NCBI GenBank assembly: GCA_041666985.1
Contig: JBAYFV010000086.1
Coordinates: forward strand, 1-11,939
Reading direction: 5' to 3'
From: GWF2-50-93 sp041666985
GTDB taxonomy: Bacteria > Verrucomicrobiota > Lentisphaeria > Victivallales > GWF2-50-93
Length of the DNA stretch: 11,939 nt
The notes below the pieces were generated by a model that was given only the letters and a program-made list of their open reading frames with translations, was not told the origin of the DNA and made no database searches. Below are positions 6,811 to 11,939 of the stretch, piece by piece. The position numbers and the translations under genes were made by a program. Positions within the stretch are counted from its first letter, which is position 1. Each line of letters starts with the position of its first letter.

Positions 6811-8333
6811 TGGCGCCGACCCCGTACATGAACATCTTCAACGGGAAAACCGTACAGCTCGAAAAAGTTCCGCTTCTGGATTTTGAGGAGTTCAGGGAAA
6901 CACTGCTGATGCTGATCGAAAAAGGAGGCAGGATTTCCTCATTGTTCGGAATGCCTTCAAAAAACAGCGTGATCAGGATTTTTGCGATCATCGCAAAAGA
7001 CAGGCAGGGAATCCTGTATCTCTTCTCCACCGAAGTCGGGGAAAGCTATCCCTCGCTTACACCCGCCTGCGAACAGGCGCAGTGGTTCGAGCGCGAAATT
7101 GCGGAGCAATGGGGGGTGAAACCGGAAGGGCATCCCTGGCTCAAACCGATACGTTTCCACCATTCCTACGACAGATCCAGAGACGCCTGGGGGAGGAAAC
7201 CCGACGTGGAAATCCTTCCATGTGTCACGGACTTCTACCAGGTCTCGGGCAAGGAAGTCCATGAAGTCGCGGTCGGCCCCGTCCATGCGGGAATAATCGA
7301 ACCCGGCCATTTCCGTTTCCAGTGTCACGGCGAAACAGTTTTCAACCTTGAAATATCCCTTGGCTACCAGCACCGAGGCATAGAGAAAAAGCTTGTCGGC
7401 GGCCCCGCACCCAGAACAATCCACCTTATGGAAACGGCGGCAGGAGACACTTCCATCGGACATTCCATCGCCTACTGCGAGGCAATCGAATCGCTCGCCA
7501 AATGCAGGGTTTCCCTCCGCGCGCAGACAATCCGCGGAATCCTGCTGGAACTTGAACGGATTGCAAACCATACCGGCGATATCGGCGCCATCGCAAGCGA
7601 CGTGGGCTATCTGCCCACCTCCTCCTACTGCGGCCGCATCAGAGGCGACTTCCTGAACATAACCGGACTCATCTGCGGAAACCGTTTCGGACGGAACACT
7701 GTCAGGCCCGGCGGTGTCAGTTTCGACATTGATCCTGAAATGAAAAAAGAAATCCTGAAAAGGCTGGACTCCGCATTCAATGATACCGTAAACGCAGCAA
7801 ATCTTCTCTGGGACAACGCTTCAATCCTCAGCCGTTTTGAAGAATGCGGAACACTCGGAACGGAACTCTGCCGCAAACTCGGGATAGTCGGACCCGCCGC
7901 CCGCGCATGCGGTGTCGAACAGGATGTCAGATTCGATTTGCCTTCGGGAATCTACCGTTTCGCACATATCCCGGTTTCCACATACCACACCGGCGATGTT
8001 TTCTCCAGGGCTTTTGTCCGCATCCTTGAAATAAGGAATTCCGTGAAATTCATCCGTGAACAGCTCGAAAACATCCCCGACGGAAAGCTCCTCGAGGAAT
8101 GCGGAAAGCCGCAGGCCGATTCCATTACAGTCTCCCTTGCCGAAGGCTGGCGCGGCGAAATCTGTCACACTGCGGTGACGGATTCGGAAGGGAATTTCGC
8201 CCGCTATAAAATCGTAGACCCTTCTTTTCATAACTGGTTCGGCCTGGCAAATGTCCTGAAGAATGAAACCATATATAATTTCCCGTTGTGCAACAAAAGT
8301 TTTAATTTGTCATACTGCGGACATGATTTATAA
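6810..8333 (+). CDS. Ehr large subunit, NuoC-NuoD fusion (HyfG-like) without Ni ligands
   Basis: The 507-residue protein fuses a NuoC-like domain (about 1-125, ending in FEREIAEQWGVKPEGHPWLK) to a NuoD/hydrogenase large-subunit domain (about 145-507). GPVHAGIIEPGHF and LGYQHRGIEK are conserved for this superfamily. Neither Ni-Fe motif is intact. The segment that should read ERxCGxC is ETAAGDTSIGH, with Ala211 and Thr214 in the cysteine positions. The C-terminal DPCxxC region is NLSYCGHDL, with Ser501 and Gly504 at the ligand sites; the lone Cys503 is out of register. It is therefore not a competent [NiFe] hydrogenase and fits the hydrogenase-related (Ehr) group. I chose the ATG at 6810 (TGATG overlap with hyfF, GGGGG six bases upstream); the GTG at 6807 would add one residue. 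The substrate is unknown. Confidence 0.9.
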   Translation: MAPTPYMNIFNGKTVQLEKVPLLDFEEFRETLLMLIEKGGRISSLFGMPSKNSVIRIFAIIAKDRQGILYLFSTEVGESYPSLTPACEQAQWFEREIAEQWGVKPEGHPWLKPIRFHHSYDRSRDAWGRKPDVEILPCVTDFYQVSGKEVHEVAVGPVHAGIIEPGHFRFQCHGETVFNLEISLGYQHRGIEKKLVGGPAPRTIHLMETAAGDTSIGHSIAYCEAIESLAKCRVSLRAQTIRGILLELERIANHTGDIGAIASDVGYLPTSSYCGRIRGDFLNITGLICGNRFGRNTVRPGGVSFDIDPEMKKEILKRLDSAFNDTVNAANLLWDNASILSRFEECGTLGTELCRKLGIVGPAARACGVEQDVRFDLPSGIYRFAHIPVSTYHTGDVFSRAFVRILEIRNSVKFIREQLENIPDGKLLEECGKPQADSITVSLAEGWRGEICHTAVTDSEGNFARYKIVDPSFHNWFGLANVLKNETIYNFPLCNKSFNLSYCGHDL

Positions 8334-8351
8334 ATTTTCGGAGAAAATTTA
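8331..8351 (+). promoter_or_regulatory. Hairpin with Shine-Dalgarno in the loop
   Basis: TAAATTTTC (8331-8339) pairs perfectly with GAAAATTTA (8343-8351) across a 3-nt GGA loop. The stem begins at the large-subunit stop codon and ends just before the small-subunit ATG (8354). The only Shine-Dalgarno-like string, GGAG (8340-8343), lies at the loop, 10 nt from that ATG. It may expose or tune the ribosome site, or protect the junction. The stem is AT-only apart from the closing C-G pair, so its stability is modest. Confidence 0.45.
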
Positions 8352-8353
8352 TT

Positions 8354-9112
8354 ATGATTAAAGTAATATCGGCTCGAATAAAACAGGGATACAGGACTGC
8401 CCCGTTTCCAAACAGGGAAATGAAAATGCCCGAGAGATATCTCGGCCTTCCCTTGCTTGAGGGAGGCAAATGCGTTCCCGGCTGCCGGAAATGCGTTGCC
8501 GCCTGTCCGGCATCCTGCATCAATAAAATGGAGAAAGGGGTTTCCATCGATCTTGGAATATGCATTTTCTGCGGCAACTGCGCGAAAGAATGTCCGGCAG
8601 GTGCAATCACCTTTTCCAAAAACTATTCGATGGCGACCAGGAAAAGAGACGATCTTATAATTGACGGCGGCACTTTCAAGCCGGCGGAAGCTCTTGACAA
8701 GAAAATGAAATCCCTGTTCGGACGTTCCCTGAAACTCCGGGTGGTAAGCGCCGGAGGCTGCAACGCCTGCGAGTCCGACACCAATGTCCTCAACACCCTC
8801 GCCTGGGATCTTGGCAGGTTCGGCATCCAGTTTGTGGCATCGCCGCGTCATGCCGACGGACTTCTCGTGATTGGCACTGTCACACCAAACATGCGACTGG
8901 CCCTGAAGAAAACGTATGATGCCGTAGCCCAGCCAAAAATCGTAATAGCCGTAGGCGCCTGTGCAATTTCCGGAGGAATCTATAAAGGCGTTCCGGATGA
9001 GAACAACGGCGCGGAGCCGATTGTACCGGTGGATCTGCATATTCCCGGATGCCCCCCGCATCCAGCCGCCATCCTCGACGGACTGCTGAGACTGCTGGGA
9101 AGAATCAGGTAA
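8354..9112 (+). CDS. Ehr small subunit: 2x[4Fe-4S] ferredoxin fused to NuoB-like domain
   Basis: The 252-residue protein has two modules. Residues about 35-90 are a bacterial ferredoxin fold with two cluster motifs: C40-x3-C44-x2-C47-x3-C51P and C70-x2-C73-x2-C76-x3-C80P. Residues about 125-250 are NuoB/HyfI-like: GGCNACE (Cys136, Cys139), GACAISG (Cys203) and IPGCPPHP (Cys233) supply the four ligands of the proximal [4Fe-4S] cluster. It thus combines the roles split between HyfH and HyfI in E. coli and would wire electrons between an outside carrier, perhaps ferredoxin, and the altered large-subunit pocket. All 12 cluster cysteines are intact, in contrast to the missing Ni ligands of its partner. 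It is the last gene of the operon, beginning 20 nt after the large subunit. No convincing terminator follows. Confidence 0.9.
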   Translation: MIKVISARIKQGYRTAPFPNREMKMPERYLGLPLLEGGKCVPGCRKCVAACPASCINKMEKGVSIDLGICIFCGNCAKECPAGAITFSKNYSMATRKRDDLIIDGGTFKPAEALDKKMKSLFGRSLKLRVVSAGGCNACESDTNVLNTLAWDLGRFGIQFVASPRHADGLLVIGTVTPNMRLALKKTYDAVAQPKIVIAVGACAISGGIYKGVPDENNGAEPIVPVDLHIPGCPPHPAAILDGLLRLLGRIR

Positions 9113-9264
9113 TATAAAATTAATCGGTATGCTTTGCGGAAGATAAAGACTTCCAGCTATTGTCCGCCTTTACTAAATGCGAAACTGTTTCAATTCCGGA
9201 AATTTTCATTTGCGGGTTGAAGAGCCTGCCATGGACTGACACTGACTGGAAGTTCGTAAATTTA
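9113..9264. other. Operon 3' flank without a supported gene
   Basis: No gene or good terminator is visible. The only hairpin is GGAAG/CCTTC-type (GGAAG 9138-9142, CTTCC 9150-9154) and it has no T tract. A minus-strand open frame (9120-9341) crosses into the REP-like element. It has no ribosome site and no recognisable domain, so it is treated as a remnant or chance ORF. The segment is probably debris beyond the truncated antitoxin. Confidence 0.4.
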
Positions 9265-9543
9265 TCAGTATAGGCGGATTCGTGAATGCGTAAGTTCGGG
9301 AGTGGTTCGCCGTGGCGTGCAACACCTAAATCCGAAGGCAATCACAGGCAGGAATGCCTGTGCTACTTCTTCTACGCCGCTCAGGTGTGCAAACTTGGAC
9401 TGTGAAAAATCCAGACTTTCCCTCACATGTTTGATATCAAGCGAGGAGAAATAGAATTCCCTGGAAGGTTTTGCCTTGCCTTTGTGAATCTCGACAGCTT
9501 CTTCAAGACTTTCCGAAAGCTGTTTGAATAATTCTTTTTTCAT
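9265..9543 (-). CDS. HigA/XRE-type antitoxin, truncated and extended by a REP-like sequence
   Basis: The 92-residue ORF starts at ATG (9541-9543) in an ATGA overlap with the toxin stop. Residues 1-57 look like a helix-turn-helix antitoxin of the type paired with RelE/HigB toxins: KPSREFYFS, then LDIKHVRESLDFSQSKFAHL, helices 1 and 2 of a lambda-repressor-like fold. In the family this runs on through a recognition helix with an NWEQGRR-like core. Here the sequence changes right after SGV into EEVAQAFLPVIAFGF, which is translated from a palindromic REP-like element. It then ends in unrelated residues. The recognition helix is missing, so DNA binding is probably lost. No missing half was found downstream in any frame I read, which implies deletion or replacement rather than simple insertion. 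It is likely a decaying gene. Confidence 0.65.
   Translation of the reverse strand: MKKELFKQLSESLEEAVEIHKGKAKPSREFYFSSLDIKHVRESLDFSQSKFAHLSGVEEVAQAFLPVIAFGFRCCTPRRTTPELTHSRIRLY
9336..9372. repeat. REP-like palindrome inside the antitoxin
   Basis: CACAGGCA (9343-9350) and TGCCTGTG (9355-9362) form a perfect 8-bp stem with a GGAA tetraloop. Flanking bases GGCAAT and CTAC complete a string of the REP type used by RAYT (IS200-like) transposases in other bacteria. It encodes the anomalous AQAFLPVIA segment of the antitoxin ORF. The exact element ends are not defined by the sequence. Confidence 0.6.
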
Positions 9544-9800
9544 TTTAATCCCTTTGCTATGTTTCTCAATATCTCAAGTTCCTTTGCAGACAAATCATCT
9601 TTTTCGTTTTTGCTATAAGAAACAAGAAGATAAATCCTGACTTTCAGCTCATGATAGAAATATATTATCCTTATTCCTCCTCTTTTCCCCCTGCCTTTTA
9701 TGCCGAAACGGATTTTTCTCAAACCTCCGCTGTGTTCGATGACGTTGCCAGCTTTGGGATCCGCCAGGAGTTCATTCTGGAGAATTCTGAGCGGTGTCAA
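9540..9800 (-). CDS. RelE/HigB-type toxin, N-terminally truncated
   Basis: The 86-residue frame carries the family core: LQNELLADPKAGNVI, SGGLRKIRF, GRGKRGGIRIIYFY, IYLLVSYSKNEKDDL and a C-terminal helix. Related toxins (ribosome-dependent mRNA endonuclease fold) are about 105-115 residues and begin with a beta strand and helix (a V/I-ETxxFTK-like start). That part is absent here. The only start is TTG at 9800 with no ribosome binding site, and a stop lies 27 nt upstream of it in frame. Sequence before residue 4 reads as an ORF6N-domain remnant, not as toxin, so the 5' end has been replaced. The conserved basic and aromatic core remains, but folding without the first strand is doubtful. It is followed by the antitoxin in an ATGA overlap, the toxin-first order usual for this family. 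It is probably inactive. Confidence 0.7.
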   Translation of the reverse strand: MTPLRILQNELLADPKAGNVIEHSGGLRKIRFGIKGRGKRGGIRIIYFYHELKVRIYLLVSYSKNEKDDLSAKELEILRNIAKGLK

Positions 9801-9901
9801 GGCGTATGGCAGTTTTCTTAGCCTATCTTATCCTTGTTGGAAATCACAACCTGTGATTTCCAATTTTCAAACTCATTGCCTGTAAGCTGGAAACAGAATT
9901 C
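9795..9901 (-). pseudogene. Remnant of an ORF6N (KilA-N-type) domain gene
   Basis: On the minus strand, 9901-9822 reads EFCFQLTGNEFENWKSQVVI followed by SNKDKIG, then a stop. After a one-base frameshift, 9821-9795 reads LRKLPYALT. This matches the conserved stretch of ORF6N domains, which typically contain FxFQLTxxEF, SQxVIS and RxLPYAFTEQGVAML. ORF6N and KilA-N domains occur in phage antirepressor-like proteins and islands. The match stops exactly where the toxin core begins, so the fragment looks fused to the truncated toxin by recombination. No start codon or other part of the gene is present. The identification is from memory of the family motif. Confidence 0.6.
9837..9863. repeat. Perfect 12-bp inverted repeat, 3-nt loop
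   Basis: TTGGAAATCACA (9837-9848) and TGTGATTTCCAA (9852-9863) are exact reverse complements around ACC, with TTTT just after on the plus strand. It lies inside the ORF6N-like remnant, where it encodes the NWKSQVVISN segment, so part of the symmetry may be accidental. It could also act as a weak plus-strand terminator between the converging operons, or as an operator of the former toxin-antitoxin locus. Confidence 0.5.
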
Positions 9902-9921
9902 CTATTGCTTTTCCGGAACAT

Positions 9922-10668
9922 CTATCTTCCGATGAAGCTTAGAATGCCGCTTATGAAAGTCAAGGGATGGGGCGGACAGCCCGGAACGTAGAGGTCTATT
10001 TTATTCTCCTCCAGGAATTTCCGTTGCAGTTGAGCTGAATTTTCAAAGACATGTCCTGAAATAGAACAGGCACCGACAAGAATGATTATCTTGGGGTTGG
10101 GAACCGCCTCATAGCAAATCTCAAGGGGCTTGGACATGTTTTGAGTGATTGGGCCGGTTATCACAATCCCGTCCGCATGACGCGGGGAAGCCACAAATTC
10201 AATACCGAATCTGCCCATGTCAAAATTCACATTGCCCAATGCGTTCAACTCAAGTTCGCAGCCGTTGCATCCGCCTGCGGAAACCTGCCTCAACTTCAAT
10301 GACTTCCCGAAATAATCCCGGATTTTCTTTGACGCTTTTGCCGGAGTAATCGCCTTGGCGTCCTTAGTTACAATCAAATTTTCCCTCTTATCCGTCGCCA
10401 AATGATAATTATTGGTGTAGTGAATTAACTTCCCGTGGCATGCTTCTTCGCACAACGGGCAGAAAGTGCAGAGGCCGAGATCAATCCTCAACGGATCCGT
10501 CGTGATTGCCTTCACAGGACACACCGCCGCGCACTTGTTGCAGCCTTCGGGACAGGGCTTATCCGCAATAGCCGGCAAGCCGCGAAACAGTTTGGGCAAG
10601 CTCACATTTTTCACATCGTGAACTATGGGGTCGCCCTGAAGTATTCTGAGCCTTATAGCATCTATCAT
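9922..10668 (-). CDS. Second Ehr small subunit: ferredoxin-NuoB-like fusion
   Basis: The 248-residue paralogue of the 8354 gene product has the same domain order. The ferredoxin motifs are C39-x3-C43-x2-C46-x3-C50P and C67-x2-C70-x2-C73-x3-C77; the second ends in HG instead of the usual Pro, a small departure. The NuoB-like part has GGCNGCE (Cys134, Cys137), GACSISG (Cys201) and VPGCPPHP (Cys231), so all proximal cluster ligands are present. It would be the electron-transfer subunit for the adjacent large subunit. The start is the ATG at 10668, with GGGAGG 11 nt upstream and a 10-bp palindrome (ACAGCGCTGT, 10670-10679) between the two. It follows the large subunit by 27 nt and closes this second cluster at the repeat-rich gap. 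Base use looks more AT-rich than in the first operon. Confidence 0.9.
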   Translation of the reverse strand: MIDAIRLRILQGDPIVHDVKNVSLPKLFRGLPAIADKPCPEGCNKCAAVCPVKAITTDPLRIDLGLCTFCPLCEEACHGKLIHYTNNYHLATDKRENLIVTKDAKAITPAKASKKIRDYFGKSLKLRQVSAGGCNGCELELNALGNVNFDMGRFGIEFVASPRHADGIVITGPITQNMSKPLEICYEAVPNPKIIILVGACSISGHVFENSAQLQRKFLEENKIDLYVPGCPPHPLTFISGILSFIGR

Positions 10669-10695
10669 AACAGCGCTGTCCTCCCGAGATTTTAC

Positions 10696-11939
10696 TTACA
10701 AATCATGCCCGGCATATGACAAATCAAAACTTTTGTTGCAGAGCGGAAAATCAGAAATTTCCGCCTTGCGCAACGCCAGACTTAATCCGTACCAGTTGTT
10801 AAACGACGGATCTTTAATCTTATACTTTGAAATCCTGCCTTTTTCATCAGTGACGGCAATGTGAACCACTTCTCCGCGCCAGCCTTCAACTATCGAGATT
10901 ACCCCGGTAGCCGGTTCGGTGTCGCCTGAATCCACTTTGATTTCGCCCTGGGGAAGATTTTCAACCTGTTCGAAAATATGGCGGAGCGATTCACCGATTT
11001 CAAAAGCACGGAGACGGGTTCGCGCAAAAACATCTCCGGTGGACAATGTTATCTGCGAAACCGGAAAATAGCGGTAGGCGCCGTACGGGTAATTTATCCG
11101 TGCGTCCAAATCAATGCCGCATGAACGCGCGGCCAGTCCGACCAGTCCTATTTTCAAAGCCAAATCATTGGGGACAGCGCCTGTTTTTTCGAAACGCGCC
11201 AGCGCACCGGGCGAAGAGAACATAAAATCGTTTATGTCCGTCACGTCATTCCTTACAGTGTGCAGATTTTTTATTATGCGCTTGATGTTTTCAGTGTCAA
11301 AATCAAAACGCACTCCGCCGTAAACAAACAGGCCGCGCCCGAATCTTGATCCGGACAACTCGGCCAGGCTGTTTATGACAAGAGTTCTCAATCTGCCGTA
11401 GGAAGATGCGGCAATCGCAAGGCCGATGTCATTGGCCACGCCGCCAAGACCGGTCAAATGCATGGCGATTCTCTCCAGTTCTTCGGCAATGGATCGGATG
11501 ACCTGGGCGCGCAGGCTTATTTGCGTATTCGACAAGCTCTCGATGACACTGCAGTGCGCGTAAGTGTGACCGATCACGGTGTCTCCGGCAATTGATTCGG
11601 CAAGCATGATTCTCCGGTTCGGCTCCGCTTCCGGGAACAGCGTTTCAATGCCGCGATGCTGATACCCTAAATTTATTTCGAGATTGTAAACCAATTCCCC
11701 GTGGCACTGGAACCTGAAATGCCCCGGTTCAATCACTCCGGCGTGGATCGGACCTACCGCCACTTCGTGGACTTCATCCCCTTCAAGCTTATAGAACTGA
11801 TATGGCCTGTCCCCCCCAATCACATTTTGTCTTCTCACCGGACGGGGCCAGGGATGATTAACCGGGGTATATCCGTGGTTTTCAGCAAGCTCGCACTCAA
11901 AATAATTGGTCTGCGGAAATAAAGCCGCCAGACTTTCGA
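10696..11939 (-). CDS. Second Ehr large subunit, NuoC-NuoD fusion, 5' end cut by window edge
   Basis: The frame is open from the right edge (first full codon at 11937) to TAA at 10696, giving 413 residues without a start. The visible N-terminal part is the end of a NuoC-like domain (ELAENHGYTPVNHPWPRPVRR), so it is the same fusion as the first copy. A GTG at 11838 is internal and not the real start. The NuoD-like domain has VGPIHAGVIEPGHF and LGYQHRGIE. At the first Ni-ligand site it reads ESIAGDTVIGH, with Ala (11587-11589) and Thr (11578-11580) replacing the two cysteines. At the C-terminus SFDLSYAGHDL has Ser and Gly in place of the DPCxxC cysteines. It is therefore a second non-hydrogenase Ehr catalytic subunit. 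Its membrane subunits, if any, lie beyond the window. Confidence 0.9.
   Translation of the reverse strand, partial: ESLAALFPQTNYFECELAENHGYTPVNHPWPRPVRRQNVIGGDRPYQFYKLEGDEVHEVAVGPIHAGVIEPGHFRFQCHGELVYNLEINLGYQHRGIETLFPEAEPNRRIMLAESIAGDTVIGHTYAHCSVIESLSNTQISLRAQVIRSIAEELERIAMHLTGLGGVANDIGLAIAASSYGRLRTLVINSLAELSGSRFGRGLFVYGGVRFDFDTENIKRIIKNLHTVRNDVTDINDFMFSSPGALARFEKTGAVPNDLALKIGLVGLAARSCGIDLDARINYPYGAYRYFPVSQITLSTGDVFARTRLRAFEIGESLRHIFEQVENLPQGEIKVDSGDTEPATGVISIVEGWRGEVVHIAVTDEKGRISKYKIKDPSFNNWYGLSLALRKAEISDFPLCNKSFDLSYAGHDL

Noticed and set aside
6957..7571. 204-codon minus-strand open frame
   Set aside because: It is a shadow of the NuoC-NuoD fusion gene, with a Cys/Phe/Gly-rich composition and no family motif.
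7431..8333. Active [NiFe] hydrogenase or formate hydrogenlyase assignment
   Set aside because: The CxxC motifs at both Ni-Fe sites are absent, and no maturation genes or formate dehydrogenase are in view.
8228..9061. Long minus-strand open frame (277 codons)
   Set aside because: It is antisense to the end of the large-subunit gene and nearly the whole small-subunit gene, whose FeS motifs are unmistakable. It has no recognisable domain.
9120..9341. 73-codon minus-strand ORF past the antitoxin
   Set aside because: It begins inside the REP-like element, has no ribosome site and no recognisable domain. It is more likely repeat-derived or remnant sequence.

Overview
The window reads like accessory-rich DNA from an uncultured anaerobic bacterium with moderate GC. 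The organism cannot be fixed from sequence alone. A helix-turn-helix/EIIA(Ntr) fusion regulator, an Ehr-type membrane complex and abundant hairpin-rich intergenic elements would suit a PVC-superphylum (Lentisphaerota/Kiritimatiellota-like) or similar candidate lineage, but that is a low-confidence inference. I see no rRNA, tRNA or CRISPR array.

Left part (1-1773). A small Pro/Ala-rich putative lipoprotein gene (minus strand) faces away from a regulator gene (695-1390, plus strand). The regulator joins an excisionase/MerR-like DNA-binding domain to a PTS EIIA(Ntr)-type domain with an intact phosphorylatable histidine. Its promoter lies inside an array of three TGACAT boxes spaced exactly 10 bp apart, plus one inverted copy in the leader. 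A 275-bp block of nested inverted repeats (1458-1732) separates the regulator from the main operon.

Centre (1774-9112). Six tightly packed plus-strand genes encode a complete complex I/group 4 [NiFe]-hydrogenase-like membrane complex: a HyfB-like antiporter subunit, a HyfC/NuoH-like subunit, HyfE, HyfF, a NuoC-NuoD (HyfG-like) fusion, and a NuoB-like small subunit carrying its own 2x[4Fe-4S] ferredoxin domain. The large subunit lacks all four cysteines that bind Ni-Fe in true hydrogenases. The best label is therefore an energy-converting hydrogenase-related (Ehr) complex of unknown redox substrate. The ferredoxin-like domain would pass electrons along the small subunit to or from the altered NuoD-like pocket, and the HyfB, HyfF and HyfC subunits would couple this to ion translocation.

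Right part (9113-11939). About 800 bp between the two complexes holds a decaying RelE/HigB-type toxin-antitoxin pair. The antitoxin loses the second half of its helix-turn-helix at a REP-like hairpin. The toxin's N-terminus is replaced by a remnant of an ORF6N (KilA-N-type) domain gene. Beyond it, running convergently, lies a second paralogous Ehr soluble module: a ferredoxin-NuoB small subunit and a NuoC-NuoD large subunit that runs off the right edge. It has the same cysteine losses. The window therefore captures two related non-hydrogenase modules tail-to-tail around a small mobile or rearranged patch.
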